Origin: Congregibacter litoralis KT71
GTDB lineage: Bacteria > Pseudomonadota > Gammaproteobacteria > Pseudomonadales > Halieaceae
Assembly (NCBI RefSeq): GCF_000153125.2
Contig: NZ_CM002299.1
Coordinates: forward strand, 1,422,975-1,486,974
DNA: 64,000 nucleotides
Reading direction: 5' to 3'
The notes beneath the pieces were generated by a model. The model was not told the origin of the DNA and did no database searches. It saw nothing but the letters and a program-made list of their open reading frames with translations. The position numbers and the translations under genes are program-made. The stretch's first letter is position 1. The number at the start of each line of letters is the position of its first letter. This document shows, in pieces, positions 44,447-55,585 of this stretch.

Positions 44447-45181
44447 GTGCGCGTGGAATTTGGGAAAACGCCGGAAACGGCGTTGATAACAGCCATCGGA
44501 CGACAAACGGACTCGACTTGCCGGCCTCCCGATCGCTCGGCGCGTCTGCCGCTGTCTGCTTCTCCCTTCAAATCAGATGGTCCCTAGCAATTCGATATTA
44601 TGGGGCCACCTGCTGAGGCGGGCTTTGCGCCTTCCGTGGAATTGAGGGCGATTCGCGCTAACACGCCATGGCCGAAAAGCGTCTTCCGCCTTTTCAAAAT
44701 AGAGGTTGTCAACCACTATTGTCACTGCAAAATCTGTAAAACTCTCGAAAATGCAACGCTTTTTTGGCTCTATTGGTACAACAACCAACGCTCGCGTACC
44801 ACAAGCCAATATGTTCCGCCTGTCAAGCTCAAGGTGGGAATTTATGACCAACTAAACCAGCCAGGTCATGCAGCATTACTTAGCCTGAAAGGCCTCCTAC
44901 AAACCTGAGGCCGTATTCACCATGTTGTCGGCAGTTCATGCAGAGCTACGCTGAGGCAAGGTAGCGTCGCTCGGCTCTTTGCAGCGGGCATTAAAAAATT
45001 AAAAAAAATAACAAAAAATTTGCTTTAGTGTGACCAGTCCCTGCTAGGATTGAGCGAAACAAACGAACGATAGACGGCTAAACGTTAGGTGATGTTGGAG
45101 TAATTTCCACCGCTCTTACACCCTGGGTAAGCGACCCTTATCGCTGTCGCTTATTGATACCGTTACCTGGGGTCATCCGCA
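44447..45181. other. Region upstream of the giant Rhs gene
   Basis: No gene is recognised in these 735 bases. Near 44467-44484 is a perfect hairpin AACGCCG-GAAA-CGGCGTT with no T run, probably part of the IS5 end. A very AT-rich block at 44992-45022 may belong to the promoter of the Rhs gene. The gene itself starts at 45182 with only a weak ribosome site (TGGGGTC). Confidence 0.45.
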
Positions 45182-48100
45182 ATGCTTACAGCACGCGTCG
45201 CACTTACAGCACTTGCTTTTTTGGTTTTCGCTCAACAGGTGATTGGCGAAGAGGGGTTTAGAGATTTTTACAAGGAGTCTGGGCTCGACCGAACAAACCT
45301 GTCCCCATCGCCTGAACCCAATGAGAGTATCAATCTGTTCAGCGGGAATGTGCAGCGTCAATATGTTGACATCTCGATTCCTGGAAATGGTGGTCTCAAC
45401 ATCGACATCACCCGCTTTTATAACCTCCCGCAAAGTGCGCCGTCCTATCAAAACCCGTATGGATACGGATGGACTATGCACTTTGGTCGCATCACCGCTT
45501 CATCAGGCGCCAGCATGCTGTGTACAGCGGGCCCTATACCTACCGGTAACACTTCTAACAATCCGGCAATCGAATTCGCGACAGGAGGTCGTGAACTCTT
45601 GGTACACAGCAAAGCGTTGGCTGATGGGACATTCATTACCAAATCCAACTGGCGGGTCGACTGCGTTGATCCGAACAACTATTTGCTGGGGTTTGTTGCC
45701 ACGGCACCAGATGGCACGCAGTACTACATGCGAGAACGGGCCTACATACAGGGCGAGGACGGCCCTCAGGGTGAGCCTGCACCGTTTGTAGAGACGTTCT
45801 TTACGGATCGCATTGAGGACACCTATGGCAACACTTTGGATTTCACCTATCTCGAAATCCAAAACGGGATGAAGCTACTGACTCAAATCGATGCGTCAGA
45901 TGGCAGGCAGGTTGTTTACTCATACGAAAACCCATCGGATGCACCCGTATCAAGTGCTGACGTAAGTGCTCGTCTGGCACTAATCACTGCCAACGGCCAG
46001 GTTTGGCAATACAACCATCAGCTCGTCGGTAGCGCACCCGAAACGGGGTGGGGATTCGCCCAGAATTACTTGTTGACGAGTGTGGTTAGACCCGACGGCG
46101 AAGATTGGGTCTATGAGTACGGTGCATCGGGCAATGCGAGCGCCGACAGACTCACAAAAGCGACTACGCCAGCAGGCGGCGAAACCACATACACCTACCA
46201 AGAGGTTCAGCCCTATCAGCCGAACCCTGATTTTCGCGTCGTTGCAATCGACTCAAAAACAAAGTCGACTCCTGGCGGAGCGACGGGAACTTGGAGTTAT
46301 CAATTCAACTACGGTTCGGTCGATGCATCATCCTTAGGTCCGCGGTGGTCTGGCAATGCTGGACGAATGGTCGATGAGACTGTCATTGTGACGCCGGACG
46401 GCTCGGAGAAGGCCTATCACTATGGTTATTGGTCCGTAGTGGGCCTAAATGACGTCCTTTATCAAATTGGACACCGCTTGAAACATGAATTCTTCAACGG
46501 ATCCGATTTGTCGGCGATGAGGGCAGTTGAATATGGTCTGAGCTGGCGTGTTATCTCTGATCAGGTCTTCAAGTCTGGGCTGCTCACCGCACTGTCCGAC
46601 TCCGAGGTTCGAGTGCCTGTGACTTCGGAGGTGCAAGTGCTTACGGACGGAGTTCAGTCTACGGAGACATTCACCGGTTACGACATTTATGGAAATGTTG
46701 GACAGACGATGCTATTTCGCACCCTGGGTGTAGAAAATACGGATGACGATCATAAGGTCACGACACACTCGTACCTTAACGACACGACAAATTGGCTGAT
46801 CGGGCTGCCGACGCAGGAATCATCTGTTGAGGGGGCAAATAATCGGGGCACGCTTAGCTGGAGCTACAATCCACAAGGACGCGTTTTGACCGAGACGCGC
46901 TACGGGGTGGCGACGTCTTATAGCTACACAGGGTCAGGTGATGTCGCAACGATCACGAATGCCCGTAATCACACGACGACGCTGGCGAACTACTATCGTG
47001 GCTCGCCCCAAGCGGAGGCCTACCCAGATCTCACGTCTATGACTCGAGTGGTCAATCCCACAGGTACGACTGCCTCTGAAACCTCCGCGCGCGGCTACAC
47101 GACGTCCTTTTTTTATGACGACCTGAACCGGGTGACGGGGATCGACTTCCCTATCGGCGACGATGTCACCGTTACGTACACCGCAACAAGCAAAACGCTT
47201 TCGCGTGGTGCGTTCCGAGAAAGGGTGACCTGGGATGGTTTTGGTCAGCAGACCTTGGTTCGTCGAGAGGACACCGTTAGTGGTGACCAGATTGATGTCA
47301 CAAGCGGGTATGACGTGTTTGGCCGCCAAGTGTCTCAATCTAACCCTAACTCAGTAGCGGGGACCACATGGGCTTTCGACACGCTCGGTCGCGTGACCTC
47401 ACAGGTCAATGCTGATAGCACCTCTACGTCATATAGCTACCAAGCTTTCACCCCGGACGGTGGCCACTCCGTGGAAACGAGGGATGAAAACAACAAGCTG
47501 ACGCTGACGCGGATGATGTACTTGGGCAACAGCATAAGCTACCCGCTCGAGATCTATTACCCCGAGGAAGTCGCGGTTCAGGTTAGACGAGATGTCAACG
47601 GAAAAATCATTTCCGTTTCGCAGGGTAGCTCCGTGAACTATGGCCCTATCTCCGGTTTTTCCGAAATCTACAGCTACGATTCTCGCGAATTCCTCGTCAG
47701 CATTGATCGGCCGTTCGGCGTTGGCCTGACGACTTACGGTCGTGACGCAATCGGGAACATGACTTCTAAAACAGTGGGTGGCATCGCGGTTGGGTACTCA
47801 TACGACGAGCTGAATCGTCTCTCCAATGTCGACTATGTCGATGACACAATAGACGTTGGTTACCTGTACGACGCCGACGGGAACGTAACCAGTGTTACCA
47901 ATGCGTTGACGACGCGATCTTACGGGTACGACGCCAATGGGAATCTAACCTCAGAGACTGTGACGGTCGGTTCAACGGCCTACCCGATTGACTATGTGCA
48001 TAACAGTCTGGATCACTTACTCCGGACCGACTATCCATCGGGTCGCACCGTCACCTATTCTCCCGATGCTCTAGGTCGCCCTTCTGAAGCCACCCCTTAT

Positions 48101-51100
48101 GTGACGGCCGTGGATTACTTTCCGAGTGGTGCGCCTGAGCGCCTCACCTACCAGAACGGCTTAGAAACTGTCTTCACGCTCGACAACCGGCTTCGCGTGG
48201 ACTCCATAATCACGGGGGCGTTGTCGTCGCTTAACTATGTTTATGACAACGCAGGCAATGTTACGGCAATTTCCGACCTTGTCTCGTCTGCCAATGATCG
48301 TGTAATGACGTATGACGGGCTCAACCGGCTTCTTTTTACGAGCGGGTCTTGGGGTGGAGCCTCATATAGCTACGACGCCTTAAACAATCTTGTTAGTAAG
48401 GCTGACCCGAAGAACGGCCGCTCACTCACGCACACGAACTCGGCGCAGCGGCTGTTTGAGACGGTTAACAGCGTAGATGCGAAGAAGCAAATCTATTCGT
48501 ACGATACTCTGGGTAATCTATCGGGGCTCACTGAGGCGACATTCGATACCCAAGGTCAGCCGCTCAACGTTTTCAAAGACGACCGGTATACGTTCAACGA
48601 TGCGAACCAATTGATCACTGCGACGATTGGTCGTAGCAATACTGGCGGTGCAACAGGCCTTGTTGGCCCCGGGAGCTTCACCGCTGATTATGACGGTGCA
48701 GGTCATCGCGCCAGAAGAAGCGCGATCAATGATCCAACTGACTACGTCGACTTTGCTTATTCGCAGCAGGGATTGCTGATTGGCGAATACTCACAGGACG
48801 GCCCAGACTACGGTCACGAGTATTTCTATGTCGGGCGGCAGATGATCGCCTCGTCTAAGTTGAATGCACCCCCTGTGTTTGATACTTCAACGAACCTTTC
48901 GATCCTTGAGGGCACCTCGTTGGCTATCACGGCCCCATTGAGCGACTCAGACGGAGAGTTGGTGAACTGGGACTGGGAGCAGATTAGCGGCCCAGTGGGC
49001 ATCATAGACGATGATTCTGCCGGAACCATTTCTTTTACTGCACCGGCGAGCTCAGGCGGCGCGAGTGTCGTCTTTAGGATCACGGCAACGGATGACCGAG
49101 GTACATCAACTGTCGGTGAGCTAACGGTTCAAATTGTTGCTGCGAACTCGCCGCCCGTCGCAAACGCAGGCCCCGATCTTTTCGGCGTATTCGGTGAGGA
49201 TCTCTTAGCTGATGGCACGGGCTCGTCGGATGCAGAAGGATCTGTCTCCTACTCTTGGGATGCATTGTCTGGCGCAACTCCGAGCGCTGATAGTTCTGTG
49301 CTCACGGCGCACACGCCATGGAATAACAGCCCCATCGCCGGCGACAACGACACTGAAGCCAGGGTCTTCACACTGACGGTTACCGATGAGGGCGGCTTGT
49401 CTGCGTCTGATACTGTTTCTGTAACTTGGTACTCGTTCCGAGATGATGAAGACGGTGATGGGCTGAGCGATGCTTGGGAGTTTTCCAACTTTTCCTCAAA
49501 CACCGCTGCGTCTCCCGCTGGCGACCCAGACTCTGATGGGGTCAGTAACGCTGATGAGCTTCGTGCGGGCACCGACCCTAATGTCGCGAATCCACCACTT
49601 GAGTACAGTGCTCATCCCGGTGACGGGCGAATTGGACTGACATGGCAGCCTCATATTGACGCTACGTCTTTCCGCATCTTCGGTTCTACGGATACGTCCT
49701 CCAGCTCAACAACGTGGCCGCTGATCGACGACGTCACGACGACATTTTTCCTCCACGATGGGCTGGCGAACCAAACGGACTACGGTTACCGGGTGGAGCA
49801 GCATGGCGCATCGGGCTTGTTGGATAGTTCCGGTGAATTGGTGCTTGCACCGGCGGACACGGCTTTCGGCCTCCCTTCTCCCCTTCCGATTCCAAGAAGC
49901 ATTTTTCAGCTCGGCCGCACCACCATCAAAGCGAATGCGGCTGGCGAGAAAGTGCTCGCCACCGTCACCGGGGGTGCCGGTAGCTACAACATCGTGGTCC
50001 ACCAATATGCGCCTAGTACTGGTTGGGACGCGGGTGAAGTCATCGATACCAGTAGCAACTACTATCCCGACCTCAATGCGGCTATCTCTGGCGCGGGCGA
50101 TGTGATTGTTACATGGATTGATAGCACAAATGCGCTTTTGGGTGGCTTTGAACCGGCTTTCTCTAGGTTCAGATCAGCTGGCGGGTCCTTTGGTCCACGG
50201 CTTACGGTTTCACCGGAGGCCAACCAGGCAAACGGTAACTTTGGCTTTGATTCGATTACGGACGTGATGTTTGACGGCCAAGGAAGAGCGCACCTGTGTT
50301 CCATGCAAGACTCCAACCTCAGGTTGACGCCAAGTTCTCCGCTGAGTGCGGTGCCCCAAGCACGGTACAACGTATTTGAATCCTCCTCAGGATGGCTCTT
50401 CGAGCAGGAAGAGCTTGATCCCAACGAAGCGTACGGCGAGGTTTTGGGGCAGTTTTGCGCCGTTAACGACGCCGGCCAACTCGCTGTGGCATGGACGCGC
50501 AAGCAGAATCACGCGCCCGGATACGACAGCGCGACAGACACTTTTGACACATGGCTAGCATTCTGGGACCCAGTCTCAGGATGGTCTGCGGCGACGACCG
50601 TTGAAGAAATTAAATACGGGAGCCATGACACAGGCGGAAACGATCACTATACAGCAGCCCGAGGTGTTGCGATCGATAACGATGGTGAAGTGGTTGTGCT
50701 GTGGCTGGACGGAGATAGCACGTCGTTGCAGAGCTTGTCCTACAATTTTGGATCAGGTGCATCACAGCTGTTAACCGGGCCCATCTGGTGGTACGCAGCA
50801 GATAAGAATTTTGATGATCTTGGCGATGGTGCGCAAATTAGCGTTTCCTATGACGGGCGGTGGCTCATGTCGTGGGGTGATGACTATGTCACTCGTAACT
50901 CAGGTGATGCGAATTGGTCTGTGTCTCAGCAGCTGCCATTTTCTAGCGCTGCCGCTATCAATGGTGAGATTGCAGGCATCTCGTTAGCCGGTGCGGCCTT
51001 CAGTGTACCCGCAGATTCCGCAGATGCGCCGCTCATGGTAAGAACAGACTCTCGCCTCGATCCCCACGATGGCGCTTGGCGTCGCGTACTAGTCGATGCA

Positions 51101-54100
51101 CAAAGTGGGTCTACCAGTAAAGCGCCGACGTCAGTGTTTTCTTCGCTCGCAGGAGAGACAACCGTATTCTGGGCTCTCGACACGGGCGATATCGTCGAGT
51201 CTAGGACGACGAGAGATGGACCGGTGCCTGTTATCAGCAGCCCTTCACGTGTACTCCCATACACAACGGTTAGTCTTGATGGCGCGTCATCATATGCGCT
51301 TTCAGGGAGTATCGTCAGCCATGAATGGACTCAACTGCTTTATGGGCCAGACTTTACTGTTGAAGTAAACGTCGATGATCCGCTGAGCGCCCAGACCAGC
51401 TTCCTGGCGCCTGATACGCCAACCGACCTTCAGTTTGTGCTTGCGGCTACGGACGACTCTGGCAAAAGCACTTCACGTCTTCTGACGATTGCTGTGGACT
51501 CCCCGATTAGTGATGGGTCACTGACTCTCAGCATTACTTCGCCGCTGGAGAGCAGCACCACCATACTAGGCTCCCCCATCACGCTCGCGGCGACTGCGAC
51601 AGATACTGAGGATGGCGATGTTTCGAGCAATGTTGCTTGGATATCCAGTCTGGATGGCGATTTAGGCGTCGGCTCATCGCTTAGCGTTTCGACGCTGACC
51701 GAAGGCAGTCACGTGATCGTCGCCACCGTAGTAGATAGTGCTGCCAACGAAGCGATGCAAACGGTCACCGTGACGGTAAGCCCCGGCACAAACGAATTGC
51801 CGGTGGTCGCAATCTCAAGCCCCGTGGACGGTTCTTCCATTCAGTTTGGTTCACAAGCGACGTTAGCGGCTTCTGCCACAGACGCTGAGGATGGCGACAT
51901 TTCTGGCGGGTTGAGTTGGTCTTCTGATCTTGATGGACCGCTCGGTACAGGCGCTAGCTTGTCAGTGACCAGTCTCTCCGCCGGTGTTCATACCCTCGCT
52001 GCGAGCGTGACAGATTCTGACACGAACACCGTAGACGAGTTGGTGCAGCTCACGGTCAATGCGACGAATGAAGCCCCTGACGTTGTAATCAACTTCCCGC
52101 TGAACAATTTCCGGGTCACCCTGGGTTCCTCCCTCTCACTGGTCGGTACCGCGACCGATCTAGAGGACGGTGACATCTCGTCCGACATCGTGTGGACGTC
52201 CACATTTGGTCAGTCTTTCGGAACCGGGTCAGAAGTGATCTTCGACACTTCAACCGCGTTCCCTGCGTTGTATACGCTGGTGGCAACGATTACGGACAGC
52301 GACGGAAATACAGACAGTCGAACGGTTCGTGTGACTGTTATGGGCGCAAACCAGTCTCTACCAGTGGTTTCGATAACTTCTCCGGCGAGTGGGTCCTCCG
52401 TGGCAGCGGGTACTCCAGTCACGCTGGCAGCTACGTCGATTGATGCTGAGGATGGTGACATTTCCTCAACTGTCTACTGGTCCTCCAACATCGACGGCTA
52501 TTTCGGTCAGGGCTCGTCAATCGTAGTGCCGAGTTTGAGCCTCGGATCGCACGTGATTTATGCAGAGTCAATCGACAGCAATTCGAATCGCGTAGCGACT
52601 GTCTCCCACGTTCAGGTGATGAACACGGTTGATGCAAGTCCTCAAGTTAGCATCTCATCTCCCGTCGATGGGGCCACCTTTACTGCTGGCAACGACGTCA
52701 CGTTGACGGCCAGCGCAACCGACCCTGAGGATGGAGACCTGTCGAGTGGCGTGACATGGTCATCGAGTCTCGACGGCCCCTTGGGTGCTGGCGGTTCGGT
52801 CACTGTTTCTTCGATGAGTGAGGGAGCGCACGGCATCACCGCTACGGTGACAGACAGTGGAAGTAATAGCGCGTTGGCTAATGTTTCCATCACGATTGAC
52901 CCTGCCGTAGACCAACCGCCGACGATCCAAATCACTTCGCCAGTAGAGGGAGAACCCTTTGTCGCAGGAATAGCTATAGGTCTGGCGGTTATTGCTACGG
53001 ATCCTGAGGACGGGGACTTGGCTTCCGACGTTGAGTGGACGTCGTCTATCAATGGGGTGATTGGTGTGGGCGGCTCGCTTTCTGTGAGTTCACTCACGGA
53101 GGGTGATCATACGCTTACGGCGTCAGTGACCGATTCCGGTTCGAACATTGAGTCTGACACGGTGAGCTTTACCGTCGCGGCTGCCGATCAGCCACCAAGT
53201 GTCAGCATTGACTCTCCGCTTAATGACGCATCATTCATTGTTGGGACGAGCATCGCCTTCACCGGCACGGCGTCAGATCCGGAGGATGGACCGCTCAGTG
53301 GATCGATCGCTTGGTCTTCAAGTGTCGACGGCGAACTGGGCTCTGGCAGTCCCTTGAGCTTGTCGTCTTTAGGCGAAGGTGTCCACACGATTACGGCATC
53401 TGTTACTGACAGTGGCACTAACGTGGTCGTGGAGTCGATCCTGATTGACATTGAAGGGGTGCCCAACACCGCACCCAGCCTTCTAGTTACATCACCGGCT
53501 AACGGAGATGCCGCGCTTGCCGGTACTTCTGTGATCTTGACAGGAACGGCGACTGACTCCGAAGAAGGTGATCTTTCGGCCTCCATCAGCTGGACGTCAA
53601 ACCGAGATGGATTCCTGGGAGCAGCGGCTAGCTTGGCAACCTCCACTCTTTCAACCGGGGTGCACACGATTACCGGCGCCGTGATTGATGGCGGCGGCTT
53701 GTCGGGCAACGACGTTGTTTCTATCACGATCTACTTGTATTCCGACGACGACGATTCCGATGGCCTTCCAGACGGCTGGGAGTACGACAACTTTGGAGGA
53801 ATTGCCAGCTATGGCGGGAATGACGATCCAGATAGTGACGGACTGACAAATGCCCAAGAGTATGCAGGTGGCACCAATCCCAATGTCCCTGATTCAGGCA
53901 GTTCCGACGCTGACGCTGATGGTATCGAAGATGGAGTCGATAATTGCCCAGCGGTTGCCAATCCCAACCAGATCGATAGCGACACCGACGGAGTCGGTAA
54001 CGTCTGCGATATTGAGGAAATCACTCTCACGAGCGTAGCAGCCGACGACGGGTACATTCGCGAGCAGAATGAAAGTTCCAATACGGGCGGCCGTGTATGG

Positions 54101-55585
54101 GCGACGAGTTCAGGGCGTCAGTCGCTTCGAATTGGCGACGATGGTTCTGACCGTCAGTTCAAGAGCATCCTAAGCTTCGATATAGCGACAATACCTGTCG
54201 ATGCGATCATCAATGAGGTGAGCCTTGAATTGATTGGCAGCGACGATCCATCTTCTAATCGAGGTGACGTGAGTGCGCTCGGCATAGTTCAAGTCGATGT
54301 GCAATCTGGATCTTTCGGTGGCTCTGAGGCGCTCGAGATCTCAGACTTCGAGGCGGTCGCAAGCTCGTCCGATGTGGGCGTATTTGTCGCAGCCAACCCT
54401 GCGTCGGTTTCGATTGACACTGCTGGGATCAGTTCAGTCGTTGCTGCGTTGTTGAACAGCGAGAGCCGGGTGCAAGTCAGGCTCGGTTTCACGGTCGATG
54501 ACAACGACAACAGCACGCAAGACTCATTGGGCTTTTACGCCAGTAATGTGGGTAATGCCTCGCTTCGACCGACGATGACGGTTCGGTATATTCTTGACGA
54601 TACCTCCCCAGCTGATCTGCCGCCGGTTGTGTCTGTTTCTAGCCCTGCTGGATCGCCCACCGTCAGCTTTGGGTCTTCTGTATCGTTGGTCGCATCAGCC
54701 ACGGATACCGAAGACGGAGACCTTTCTTCCAGTGTTAGCTGGAGCTCAGATATTGATGGACCGCTAGGCAGCGGACCGTCTTTGTCCATCAGTTCGCTGA
54801 CTGTGGGTAATCATACCCTCACGGCTTCGGTCACTGACTCAGGTAGCAACGCCGCTAGCGACACCGCAAGTATCACCATCGAAAGTGTTGCTGACACAGA
54901 CAGCGATGGGATTACCGACGCCACCGATAACTGCCCGAGCATACCCAATCCGAACCAGACTGATATCGACAACGATGGTGTTGGAAACGTCTGCGATATC
55001 GAGCAGCTTGTGCTGACCAGCATTGCTGCCGAGGATGGTTATGTGCGGGAAACTAACGAGACGTCGAACGTCGGTGGTGCGGTCACAGCCGGCGCCTCTG
55101 GCCAGCGCTCCTTGCGCTTTGGGGACGACTCCAGCGACCGACAGCTAAAAATGCTCCTTAGCTTCGATCCCTCATCGATTCCGGTGGATGTATTGATCTC
55201 AGACGCGGTGCTTCAGCTAGTGCGCACAGGCTCTTCGAACATTGGAGATGTGAGTACCCTCGGCACTGTCGAAGTCGATGTCACCAGCGGTGTGTTTGGC
55301 AGTAGTGCTGCACTTGAGAGTGAGGACTTTCAATCCTCGGCAACGGTGGTCGACGCCGGCGCCTTTGTGGAAGGCAACCCTGCGGTGGTCACGCTGACGC
55401 CCACCGGTGTAAGCGTCATTGAAAGCGCCGTCGTGTCGAGCGCGACTCGACTGCAAGTGCGGTTTGCTTTTGCCGAAGATGACAACGACAACGCCGCTAA
55501 CGATTACCTGGGCTACTACTCCAGCAACAACGGTGATGCGTCCCGGCATCCGGTCCTCACTATCAACTACACGCTAGCTGACTAG
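45182..55585 (+). CDS. Giant secreted Rhs/YD-repeat protein with Ig-like modules and repeated C-terminal units
   Basis: 3467 residues with a signal peptide (MLTARVALTALAFLVFAQQ). Residues 30-1220 form an Rhs/YD-repeat shell ('NLFSGNVQRQYVDISIPG', many units such as 'YDANGNLTSET'). After 'YFYVGRQMIASS' come PKD-like units (1230-1420), a thrombospondin-3-like calcium stretch, an FN3-like unit and a possible propeller (1570-2010). Eight tandem Ig-like modules of about 93 residues follow (2110-2850; 'TASDPEDGPLSGSIAWSSS'), then thrombospondin-3 repeats, a DNRLRE-like domain, a ninth module, and a second thrombospondin-3 plus DNRLRE-like unit to the end. The usual Rhs core end and toxin tip are absent here; they lie in separate genes starting 14 bases downstream. 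Probably a cell-surface or released toxin carrier or adhesin. No frameshift is visible over 10.4 kb. Confidence 0.9.
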   Translation: MLTARVALTALAFLVFAQQVIGEEGFRDFYKESGLDRTNLSPSPEPNESINLFSGNVQRQYVDISIPGNGGLNIDITRFYNLPQSAPSYQNPYGYGWTMHFGRITASSGASMLCTAGPIPTGNTSNNPAIEFATGGRELLVHSKALADGTFITKSNWRVDCVDPNNYLLGFVATAPDGTQYYMRERAYIQGEDGPQGEPAPFVETFFTDRIEDTYGNTLDFTYLEIQNGMKLLTQIDASDGRQVVYSYENPSDAPVSSADVSARLALITANGQVWQYNHQLVGSAPETGWGFAQNYLLTSVVRPDGEDWVYEYGASGNASADRLTKATTPAGGETTYTYQEVQPYQPNPDFRVVAIDSKTKSTPGGATGTWSYQFNYGSVDASSLGPRWSGNAGRMVDETVIVTPDGSEKAYHYGYWSVVGLNDVLYQIGHRLKHEFFNGSDLSAMRAVEYGLSWRVISDQVFKSGLLTALSDSEVRVPVTSEVQVLTDGVQSTETFTGYDIYGNVGQTMLFRTLGVENTDDDHKVTTHSYLNDTTNWLIGLPTQESSVEGANNRGTLSWSYNPQGRVLTETRYGVATSYSYTGSGDVATITNARNHTTTLANYYRGSPQAEAYPDLTSMTRVVNPTGTTASETSARGYTTSFFYDDLNRVTGIDFPIGDDVTVTYTATSKTLSRGAFRERVTWDGFGQQTLVRREDTVSGDQIDVTSGYDVFGRQVSQSNPNSVAGTTWAFDTLGRVTSQVNADSTSTSYSYQAFTPDGGHSVETRDENNKLTLTRMMYLGNSISYPLEIYYPEEVAVQVRRDVNGKIISVSQGSSVNYGPISGFSEIYSYDSREFLVSIDRPFGVGLTTYGRDAIGNMTSKTVGGIAVGYSYDELNRLSNVDYVDDTIDVGYLYDADGNVTSVTNALTTRSYGYDANGNLTSETVTVGSTAYPIDYVHNSLDHLLRTDYPSGRTVTYSPDALGRPSEATPYVTAVDYFPSGAPERLTYQNGLETVFTLDNRLRVDSIITGALSSLNYVYDNAGNVTAISDLVSSANDRVMTYDGLNRLLFTSGSWGGASYSYDALNNLVSKADPKNGRSLTHTNSAQRLFETVNSVDAKKQIYSYDTLGNLSGLTEATFDTQGQPLNVFKDDRYTFNDANQLITATIGRSNTGGATGLVGPGSFTADYDGAGHRARRSAINDPTDYVDFAYSQQGLLIGEYSQDGPDYGHEYFYVGRQMIASSKLNAPPVFDTSTNLSILEGTSLAITAPLSDSDGELVNWDWEQISGPVGIIDDDSAGTISFTAPASSGGASVVFRITATDDRGTSTVGELTVQIVAANSPPVANAGPDLFGVFGEDLLADGTGSSDAEGSVSYSWDALSGATPSADSSVLTAHTPWNNSPIAGDNDTEARVFTLTVTDEGGLSASDTVSVTWYSFRDDEDGDGLSDAWEFSNFSSNTAASPAGDPDSDGVSNADELRAGTDPNVANPPLEYSAHPGDGRIGLTWQPHIDATSFRIFGSTDTSSSSTTWPLIDDVTTTFFLHDGLANQTDYGYRVEQHGASGLLDSSGELVLAPADTAFGLPSPLPIPRSIFQLGRTTIKANAAGEKVLATVTGGAGSYNIVVHQYAPSTGWDAGEVIDTSSNYYPDLNAAISGAGDVIVTWIDSTNALLGGFEPAFSRFRSAGGSFGPRLTVSPEANQANGNFGFDSITDVMFDGQGRAHLCSMQDSNLRLTPSSPLSAVPQARYNVFESSSGWLFEQEELDPNEAYGEVLGQFCAVNDAGQLAVAWTRKQNHAPGYDSATDTFDTWLAFWDPVSGWSAATTVEEIKYGSHDTGGNDHYTAARGVAIDNDGEVVVLWLDGDSTSLQSLSYNFGSGASQLLTGPIWWYAADKNFDDLGDGAQISVSYDGRWLMSWGDDYVTRNSGDANWSVSQQLPFSSAAAINGEIAGISLAGAAFSVPADSADAPLMVRTDSRLDPHDGAWRRVLVDAQSGSTSKAPTSVFSSLAGETTVFWALDTGDIVESRTTRDGPVPVISSPSRVLPYTTVSLDGASSYALSGSIVSHEWTQLLYGPDFTVEVNVDDPLSAQTSFLAPDTPTDLQFVLAATDDSGKSTSRLLTIAVDSPISDGSLTLSITSPLESSTTILGSPITLAATATDTEDGDVSSNVAWISSLDGDLGVGSSLSVSTLTEGSHVIVATVVDSAANEAMQTVTVTVSPGTNELPVVAISSPVDGSSIQFGSQATLAASATDAEDGDISGGLSWSSDLDGPLGTGASLSVTSLSAGVHTLAASVTDSDTNTVDELVQLTVNATNEAPDVVINFPLNNFRVTLGSSLSLVGTATDLEDGDISSDIVWTSTFGQSFGTGSEVIFDTSTAFPALYTLVATITDSDGNTDSRTVRVTVMGANQSLPVVSITSPASGSSVAAGTPVTLAATSIDAEDGDISSTVYWSSNIDGYFGQGSSIVVPSLSLGSHVIYAESIDSNSNRVATVSHVQVMNTVDASPQVSISSPVDGATFTAGNDVTLTASATDPEDGDLSSGVTWSSSLDGPLGAGGSVTVSSMSEGAHGITATVTDSGSNSALANVSITIDPAVDQPPTIQITSPVEGEPFVAGIAIGLAVIATDPEDGDLASDVEWTSSINGVIGVGGSLSVSSLTEGDHTLTASVTDSGSNIESDTVSFTVAAADQPPSVSIDSPLNDASFIVGTSIAFTGTASDPEDGPLSGSIAWSSSVDGELGSGSPLSLSSLGEGVHTITASVTDSGTNVVVESILIDIEGVPNTAPSLLVTSPANGDAALAGTSVILTGTATDSEEGDLSASISWTSNRDGFLGAAASLATSTLSTGVHTITGAVIDGGGLSGNDVVSITIYLYSDDDDSDGLPDGWEYDNFGGIASYGGNDDPDSDGLTNAQEYAGGTNPNVPDSGSSDADADGIEDGVDNCPAVANPNQIDSDTDGVGNVCDIEEITLTSVAADDGYIREQNESSNTGGRVWATSSGRQSLRIGDDGSDRQFKSILSFDIATIPVDAIINEVSLELIGSDDPSSNRGDVSALGIVQVDVQSGSFGGSEALEISDFEAVASSSDVGVFVAANPASVSIDTAGISSVVAALLNSESRVQVRLGFTVDDNDNSTQDSLGFYASNVGNASLRPTMTVRYILDDTSPADLPPVVSVSSPAGSPTVSFGSSVSLVASATDTEDGDLSSSVSWSSDIDGPLGSGPSLSISSLTVGNHTLTASVTDSGSNAASDTASITIESVADTDSDGITDATDNCPSIPNPNQTDIDNDGVGNVCDIEQLVLTSIAAEDGYVRETNETSNVGGAVTAGASGQRSLRFGDDSSDRQLKMLLSFDPSSIPVDVLISDAVLQLVRTGSSNIGDVSTLGTVEVDVTSGVFGSSAALESEDFQSSATVVDAGAFVEGNPAVVTLTPTGVSVIESAVVSSATRLQVRFAFAEDDNDNAANDYLGYYSSNNGDASRHPVLTINYTLAD
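51508..53715 (+). repeat. Eight tandem Ig-like modules within the Rhs gene
   Basis: The protein repeats a unit of about 93 residues eight times. Each has a 'SPxxGxxF.G..V.L..TATD.EDGD.S..V.WSS..DG.LG.G' core and a '.L..G.HT.TA.VTDSG.N' end. A ninth copy lies at about 54610-54890. Neighbouring copies differ enough at DNA level that the array is old, but modules 5-7 and 9 are closest to each other. Confidence 0.85.

Noticed and set aside
44573..44851. A 92-codon leftward frame upstream of the Rhs gene
   Set aside because: No ribosome site, no recognisable family, and it runs into the IS5-side debris; treated as chance.
51508..53715. Regular spacing of similar blocks considered as a non-coding repeat array
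   Set aside because: The repeats are protein modules of one uninterrupted frame; DNA identity between copies is limited.
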